A stretch of DNA of 64,000 nucleotides from an uncultured Erythrobacter sp. (GTDB lineage Bacteria > Pseudomonadota > Alphaproteobacteria > Sphingomonadales > Sphingomonadaceae), in assembly GCA_947488155.1 (NCBI GenBank), contig CANKYK010000002.1:502001-566000 (forward strand). Direction: 5' to 3'. Within the stretch, counting starts at the first letter, position 1. The number at the start of each line of letters is the position of its first letter. Positions 60,134 through 64,000 of this stretch are shown in pieces. Below the pieces are notes generated by a model. That model saw only the letters and a list, made by a program, of their open reading frames with translations, was not told the origin of the DNA and did not search any database. Position numbers and translations under genes: made by a program.

Positions 60134-61023
60134 TGGCGCAGCTTGCCCGTGATCCGCTGGTGATGGAATGCGCCGGGTGGGATGCTTACCGTCTGCTCGA
60201 CAGCGGGGATGGGCGCAAATTTGAGGCGTTCGGCCCGCATTCCTTCATACGGCCAGAACCGCAGGCCATGTGGCGCCCGCGGATGAGTGAATGGGATGCC
60301 GACGGCGAATTTGTGCCTGGCTCGGACGAGGATGGTGGCGGTCGCTGGAGTTTCGCCCGCGAAGTGCCTGAGGATGGCTGGGAGCTTGGTTGGAATGAAG
60401 CGCGCTTTACCGCTCGCCCGACCCCGTTTCGCCATTTGCAGTTCTTCCCCGACATGGCCCCGGTGTGGGATTGGATGCGCGGAATGCTCGGTGAACAGAC
60501 AGAGGCGGAGACGCTCAATCTGTTTGGCTACACCGGGGTAGGTAGCCTCGCTCTGAGCCAGCACGGCCGGGTGACGCATGTTGATGCCTCGAAGAAATCG
60601 GTTGCTCAGGCGCGCGAGAACGCCGCGCTTTCTGGCATGGAGGAGCGGCCAATTCGCTGGCTAGTGGATGATGCAGCAAAATTTGCTGCACGCGAGGTTC
60701 GACGTGAGAAGCGTTATGACGGGATCATTCTCGACCCACCCAAGTTCGGCCGCGGTCCAAAAAGTGAAACCTGGCGTTTGGAGGAGAACCTGCCCGGCCT
60801 GATCACGGACTGTGCAAAGCTGCTCGATAACGACAGCCGCTTCCTCTTCCTGACCGTCTATGCTGTACGGATGAGCAGCCTTGCAATTGCGGGTCTGCTC
60901 GAAGAGGCGACGCGCGATCTGCCCGGTACTATCGAATATGGTGATTTGGCCGTGCGGGAAGAAGGCGACAATCCGCGCCTTCTTCCCACCGCGATTTTTG
61001 CCCGGTGGCGGAATGATGGCTAA
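60133..61023 (+). CDS. Class I SAM-dependent methyltransferase, rRNA-type (RlmI-like)
   Basis: This 296-residue protein has the C-terminal Rossmann methyltransferase (NLFGYTGVGSLALSQHGRVTHVDASKKSV, residues about 134-162, and IILDPPKFGRGPKSETW, with the DPPK catalytic motif of RlmI-type 23S rRNA m5C methyltransferases) and a short N-terminal region that lacks the full PUA domain of RlmI. Substrate is therefore uncertain. Its stop lies after the folB start (overlap of 8 bases), in the thrC-folB-moa run. Confidence 0.9.
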   Translation: MAQLARDPLVMECAGWDAYRLLDSGDGRKFEAFGPHSFIRPEPQAMWRPRMSEWDADGEFVPGSDEDGGGRWSFAREVPEDGWELGWNEARFTARPTPFRHLQFFPDMAPVWDWMRGMLGEQTEAETLNLFGYTGVGSLALSQHGRVTHVDASKKSVAQARENAALSGMEERPIRWLVDDAAKFAAREVRREKRYDGIILDPPKFGRGPKSETWRLEENLPGLITDCAKLLDNDSRFLFLTVYAVRMSSLAIAGLLEEATRDLPGTIEYGDLAVREEGDNPRLLPTAIFARWRNDG

Positions 61024-61429
61024 GTCGCACGGTGATATGAACGATTCGCTGATCCTGGAAGTTGCCGATCTGGAGACGGATGTCCTCACTGGAATCTATT
61101 CCGAAGAGACCGGCAAGCCGCAGCCGCTGCGCATTACTATCAATGCACGCTATGATGTCGCCGATCATTACGATGCCGACACGCCGCTTGAGGCGAGCAA
61201 GAACTATATGGATTTGAAGCATGCAGCAGGGGAAGGCCTGCCCGCTGGCGTGCATTTCAAGCTGATTGAGGCGGTTGCCGATCATATCTGCGAGACCCTG
61301 TTTGTGCAGGACGTGCGTGTGCAGGCCGTCACGGTGAAGATCGTGAAGCTCGCCATTGCAGAGGCGAATGAGAAAATCGGTATCACCTTGCACCGCGAAC
61401 GCGCCGCTTGGGAAAGCCGCAAGGCATGA
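61016..61429 (+). CDS. folB: Dihydroneopterin aldolase-like protein
   Basis: FolB cleaves 7,8-dihydroneopterin to 6-hydroxymethyl-dihydropterin and glycolaldehyde in folate synthesis. The 137-residue protein has LEVADLETDVLTGIYSEETGKPQPLRITINARYDVAD, and KNYMDLKHAA...IEAVADHICETLF, and VTVKIVKLAIAEANEKIGITL, the FolB pattern with the Glu/Lys residues at the expected places. The start could be 61013, 61016 or 61037; 61016 is preferred by position. Some relatives are dihydromonapterin-type enzymes (FolX), so a variant is possible. Confidence 0.88.
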   Translation: MAKSHGDMNDSLILEVADLETDVLTGIYSEETGKPQPLRITINARYDVADHYDADTPLEASKNYMDLKHAAGEGLPAGVHFKLIEAVADHICETLFVQDVRVQAVTVKIVKLAIAEANEKIGITLHRERAAWESRKA

Positions 61430-61758
61430 GCGATGCATGCATTCAGGCGGTTCAGCACATCGCAGAACTGCCTGATAGCGCTTTGGATGCGAGCGCTTAT
61501 GTCCTGAATGAGCAGTTGGATGCTGTGCGCGCAGTTCTGAGCGAAGACGGCATCAGTGCGCTGGCGATTGTCTTGCCCGGTGCAGGCCCGGAGCATTCCG
61601 ACTGGCGTTTGGCGTTTGCACGGGACTTGGCCCGCGAATTTGCGCCACAGCGAGTGAACGTGGTTGCGCGCGGTAACGAGGCGGCGACGCAGGCCTTGCT
61701 GGTCTATTTAGAGGGTGCACCCGGCGTAACGGGGCACTATCTTGAGGCGCATGACTGA
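61426..61758 (+). CDS. Hypothetical protein between folB and moaA
   Basis: This 110-residue protein has no recognised family. It shows alternating helices and strands (ISALAIVLPGAGPEHSDWRLAFARDLAREFAPQRVNVVARGNEAATQALLVYLEGAPGVTGHYLE), which resembles a truncated Rossmann-type fold. It is coupled to folB (ATGA) and overlaps moaA by 8 bases, so it belongs to the same operon. Function unknown. Confidence 0.78.
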   Translation: MSDACIQAVQHIAELPDSALDASAYVLNEQLDAVRAVLSEDGISALAIVLPGAGPEHSDWRLAFARDLAREFAPQRVNVVARGNEAATQALLVYLEGAPGVTGHYLEAHD

Positions 61759-62806
61759 GATTTCCGCTTCGAATCGCGCGCGGGCTCGCGATGTATTGGC
61801 GCTGGGTTCGTCTGCGCCACTGGTCGATGCATTCCAACGGCGGATCACCTATTTACGCCTGTCTGTGACAGATCGCTGCGATTTGCGCTGTTCCTATTGC
61901 ATGCCAGAGCAGATGAAATTCCTGCCGCGCCGCGAAGTGCTGACGTTGGAAGAGCTCTATCAGCTAAGCACAGGCTTTATCGAACGCGGCGTGACGAAGC
62001 TGAGGATTACCGGCGGTGAGCCATTGGTGCGCCGCGATATCATTGACCTGTTCAGCGCGCTTGGAAAGCGGATCGGCAGTGGTCTCGAAGAACTGACCCT
62101 GACGACCAACGCGACGCAGCTGGCGCGTTATGCAGAGGGGCTGGCGAAGGCTGGGGTCAAAAGGGTCAATGTCTCGCTCGACACATTGGACCGAGCTCGG
62201 TTTGCTGAGCTGACCCGGCGCGATGCCTTGCCGCAGGTGCTAGAGGGGATTGCCGCTGCCAAAGAAGCGGGGCTGAAGGTTAAGCTGAACGCGGTGGCGC
62301 TGAAAGGCATCAATGAAGGCGAGTTGCCTGATCTCATCGCCTGGGCGCATGGTGAGGGCCATGATGTGACCTTGATCGAAGTGATGCCGCTGGGTGATGT
62401 CGAAGAAGACCGGATCGATCATTATCTGCCGCTCACTGAGGTCCGAGCAGAGCTGGAGCGGCGCTGGACATTGGCCGATAACAGCCATTCCACAGGCGGT
62501 CCGGCGCGCTATGTCGATATAGCGGAAACGGGCGGCAGGCTGGGCCTGATCACCCCGCTGACCAACAATTTCTGCGCTGGATGCAACCGCTTGCGTGTGA
62601 CCGCCACGGGCCAGCTTTACCCCTGCCTTGGCGGCGGCGAACGGGTCGATTTGCGCGCGGCGCTGCGGTCGGATGACCCGGCATCAAATCTGGAGCGTGC
62701 GCTGGGCGAGGCGATGGCGATCAAACCGGAAAAGCATCACTTTCGGATTGATACGCGCGGGGCAGAGCCGCATCTGGCCCGCCATATGTCGATGACCGGA
62801 GGCTGA
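61751..62806 (+). CDS. moaA: GTP 3',8-cyclase
   Basis: MoaA is a radical SAM enzyme that starts molybdopterin synthesis from GTP. The 351-residue protein has the N-terminal 4Fe-4S motif C43-DLR-C47-SY-C50 (TDRCDLRCSYCMP), RITGGEPLVRRDI, and the C-terminal cluster NFCAGCNRLRVTATGQLYPCLGG, with the terminal Gly-Gly that MoaC partners use. The ATG at 61751 overlaps the upstream gene. It heads moaA-moaD-moaE. Confidence 0.97.
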   Translation: MTEISASNRARARDVLALGSSAPLVDAFQRRITYLRLSVTDRCDLRCSYCMPEQMKFLPRREVLTLEELYQLSTGFIERGVTKLRITGGEPLVRRDIIDLFSALGKRIGSGLEELTLTTNATQLARYAEGLAKAGVKRVNVSLDTLDRARFAELTRRDALPQVLEGIAAAKEAGLKVKLNAVALKGINEGELPDLIAWAHGEGHDVTLIEVMPLGDVEEDRIDHYLPLTEVRAELERRWTLADNSHSTGGPARYVDIAETGGRLGLITPLTNNFCAGCNRLRVTATGQLYPCLGGGERVDLRAALRSDDPASNLERALGEAMAIKPEKHHFRIDTRGAEPHLARHMSMTGG

Positions 62807-62808
62807 GC

Positions 62809-63051
62809 ATGACGGTGCGAATTGTGTTCCTGGGGCCTTTGCGTGATCTCGCAGGCGAAGACAGCCGCGAAGTGCCAGCGCCGCTCGGTTGGGCGGGTCT
62901 GCTTGACGCAGTCGGGCCGGAGGTCGCCGAGCAATTGAACGAGCAGCGGGTCAATGTTGCCTGCGCGGGAAAGGTGCTGGGCGATAAAACCGCGCTGAAC
63001 GCGCAGGACGGCGATGAGGTTGCGCTGCTGCCGCCTGTTTCTGGCGGGTAG
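62809..63051 (+). CDS. moaD: Molybdopterin synthase sulfur carrier subunit
   Basis: MoaD is the ubiquitin-like small subunit whose C-terminal Gly-Gly becomes a thiocarboxylate. The 80-residue protein starts MTVRIVFLGPLRDLAGED and ends EVALLPPVSGG. It lies 2 bases after moaA and 6 before moaE. Confidence 0.96.
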   Translation: MTVRIVFLGPLRDLAGEDSREVPAPLGWAGLLDAVGPEVAEQLNEQRVNVACAGKVLGDKTALNAQDGDEVALLPPVSGG

Positions 63052-63057
63052 GGCGCG

Positions 63058-63504
63058 GTGAAAGACATTCGCCTCCTCAACTCACCATTCATTCCCGGTG
63101 TTCTGATCGGACCATTCACCAATGCCCACCCGGGTCTCGGCGGTGTTTGCACCTTTGTTGGTGAAGTGCGCGGCGAGGTCGATGTCGAACTGCTGGAGCT
63201 GTCGCATTACGAGCCGCTGACATTACCAAGCATGGAGGAATTGGCCGAACAGGCCATCGCGCACTTCGATCTGATGGGCATGCTGATGGTGCACCGGGTC
63301 GGCCCGATGCATCCGGGTGAGCCGATCGTATGTGTCTCCGCCGCGGCAAAGCACCGGCGCGGAGCAATTGATGCGGTCGATTTTGCGATGGACCATTTGA
63401 AGAGTGCCGCCTGGTTTTGGAAGCGCGAGAAGCGAAACGGCGAATGGCATTGGATTGAGCCGCGCGCGGACGATTACGCAGATCTCGCGCGCTGGTCCGA
63501 CTGA
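63058..63504 (+). CDS. moaE: Molybdopterin synthase catalytic subunit
   Basis: MoaE transfers sulfur from MoaD to precursor Z. The 148-residue protein starts with a GTG at 63058 (VKDIRLLNSPF) and has GGVCTFVGEVRG, LELSHYEPLTLPSMEELAEQAI, HRVGPMHPGEPIVCVSAAAKHRRGA and AAWFWKREKRNGEWHWIEPRA, with the catalytic Lys segment KREK. It ends the operon. Confidence 0.96.
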   Translation: MKDIRLLNSPFIPGVLIGPFTNAHPGLGGVCTFVGEVRGEVDVELLELSHYEPLTLPSMEELAEQAIAHFDLMGMLMVHRVGPMHPGEPIVCVSAAAKHRRGAIDAVDFAMDHLKSAAWFWKREKRNGEWHWIEPRADDYADLARWSD

Positions 63505-63528
63505 TTTCTTCGTAAAAAATTTCGCGGT

Positions 63529-63542
63529 TTGATCCAGATCAA
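63529..63542 (+). promoter_or_regulatory. FNR/FixK-type binding site
   Basis: TTGATCCAGATCAA is an exact match to the FNR/FixK consensus TTGATNNNNATCAA. A GATAAT -10-like hexamer follows at 63563-63568, and the ATG of the next gene is at 63595. The spacing, about 40 bases from the site centre to a plausible start, is that of a class II activated promoter. It probably gives low-oxygen induction of the downstream gene. Confidence 0.8.
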
Positions 63543-63594
63543 AGTCGCGAGGAGGCTATCGGGATAATTCCCTTCTCAAGGAAGGAGAATACCC

Positions 63595-64000
63595 ATGAGC
63601 AAACATATTCAAGAACAAATCGAGGCTGGCAACGCGGCCATTGTTGAGGGACCTGAGCAGGAGCGGGCGCAAGTCCGCCACCAAGTTGAGGTTGATCGCA
63701 GTTTTGAGCTGCCCATCAGCCTGCATATTGCGACCGTCGCCTGTTACTTGGCCTTTATCGCAATCACTTTTGCTGCATTTAGCACACCGGGACTGGTCAT
63801 CCCGATGGCCATCTTCACCGTCTTTATCTTCGGTATGTTCGGCGTGCCTGCGATTTGGACGCGGCTCTCGCCGGATAACCCCTCCAAACCAATGGATATG
63901 GGCAAGTTTGCCCGCGAAGGGATCATGACCAATACAGGCCGTCTCGCCCCGCGCGACGCCGCCATTCAAGTTCTAATTCTGCCGGTTCTCATCGTGCTTT
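63595..64000 (+). CDS. Hypothetical membrane protein behind an FNR box (partial)
   Basis: The gene runs off the right edge. AAGGAAGGAGA precedes the ATG at 63595. The visible 135 residues start MSKHIQEQIEAGNAAIVEGPEQ, then a hydrophobic pair (LHIATVACYLAFIAITFAAF and LVIPMAIFTVFIFGMFGVPAIW), a soluble stretch (TRLSPDNPSKPMDMGKFAREGIM), and the start of another helix (VLILPVLIVL). I do not recognise a family. FNR control suggests a role under oxygen limitation. Confidence 0.75.
   Translation, partial: MSKHIQEQIEAGNAAIVEGPEQERAQVRHQVEVDRSFELPISLHIATVACYLAFIAITFAAFSTPGLVIPMAIFTVFIFGMFGVPAIWTRLSPDNPSKPMDMGKFAREGIMTNTGRLAPRDAAIQVLILPVLIVL

Noticed and set aside
1..64000. tRNA, rRNA or riboswitch genes
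   Set aside because: I looked through the gaps between genes and saw no cloverleaf, rRNA core or recognisable riboswitch, though I could not run a covariance search.

Overview
The window reads as a continuous stretch of chromosome from a GC-rich alphaproteobacterium of the Sphingomonadales, most likely an Erythrobacteraceae member (Erythrobacter/Altererythrobacter type). This rests on family content and gene order: TonB-dependent receptor-like proteins, a carotenoid cleavage oxygenase, a membrane proton pyrophosphatase, an HTH protein of a kind common in sphingomonads, and an aa3 oxidase operon of alphaproteobacterial order. It is an inference from families, not from a database match. I see no rRNA, tRNA, CRISPR array, transposase or integrase. 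Coding density is very high, and many neighbouring genes overlap by 1-4 bases (ATGA, TAATG, TGATG), so much of the window is organised in translationally coupled operons.

Layout. 1-5890: maf (partial), infA, a large TonB-dependent receptor-like protein, and a hydrolase/wax-ester synthase pair. 6067-11171: a BaiN/HI0933-type flavoprotein carrying an in-frame palindromic insertion, uvrC and an AbgT transporter. 11232-19879: an OmpA lipoprotein-like/outer-membrane protein, GtrA, a ferritin-like protein, an AT-richer PD-(D/E)XK nuclease gene with a small HTH gene, sodB, an unknown Gly/Ser-rich protein, a carotenoid oxygenase and a universal stress protein. 19921-24001: tesB and a tightly overlapped GNAT / JmjC-cupin / GNAT operon. 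24202-29842: hppA, thiL and a nusB-hisD-hisG operon read right to left (hisG first). 29944-39661: mixed accessory metabolism and regulators (DUF2332, epoxide-hydrolase-like, TetR with operator, SDR, DUF6445 oxygenase-like, Nudix, AraC, BolA, J-domain protein, DUF998, DUF1428, MpaB-type, bicupin). 39747-43966: cobS, a class A penicillin-binding protein and two hotdog thioesterases. 44091-46145: a 52-residue peptide gene followed by two proteins I cannot name, one cupin-like. 46142-51070: ruvX, DUF3089, lepB, acpS, two small membrane proteins, pdxJ, pyrE. 51281-57820: the cytochrome c oxidase operon coxB-coxA-ctaB-small membrane protein-ctaG-coxC-DUF983-SURF1. 57817-58680: a divergent SRPBCC/ArsR pair. 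58736-63504: thrC, an rRNA-type methyltransferase, folB, an unknown protein, and moaA-moaD-moaE. 63595-end: a membrane protein behind a perfect FNR/FixK box.

Best candidates for something undescribed: (1) the 52-residue peptide with its two downstream genes (44091-46145), which looks like a small-peptide modification or delivery cassette; (2) the GNAT-JmjC-GNAT operon (20902-24001); (3) a 78-bp near-perfect palindrome inserted in frame in the flavoprotein gene (6865-6942), resembling in concept the Rickettsia palindromic elements; (4) the isolated, compositionally distinct PD-(D/E)XK nuclease (13721-15103). None of these could be tested here beyond reading the sequence.
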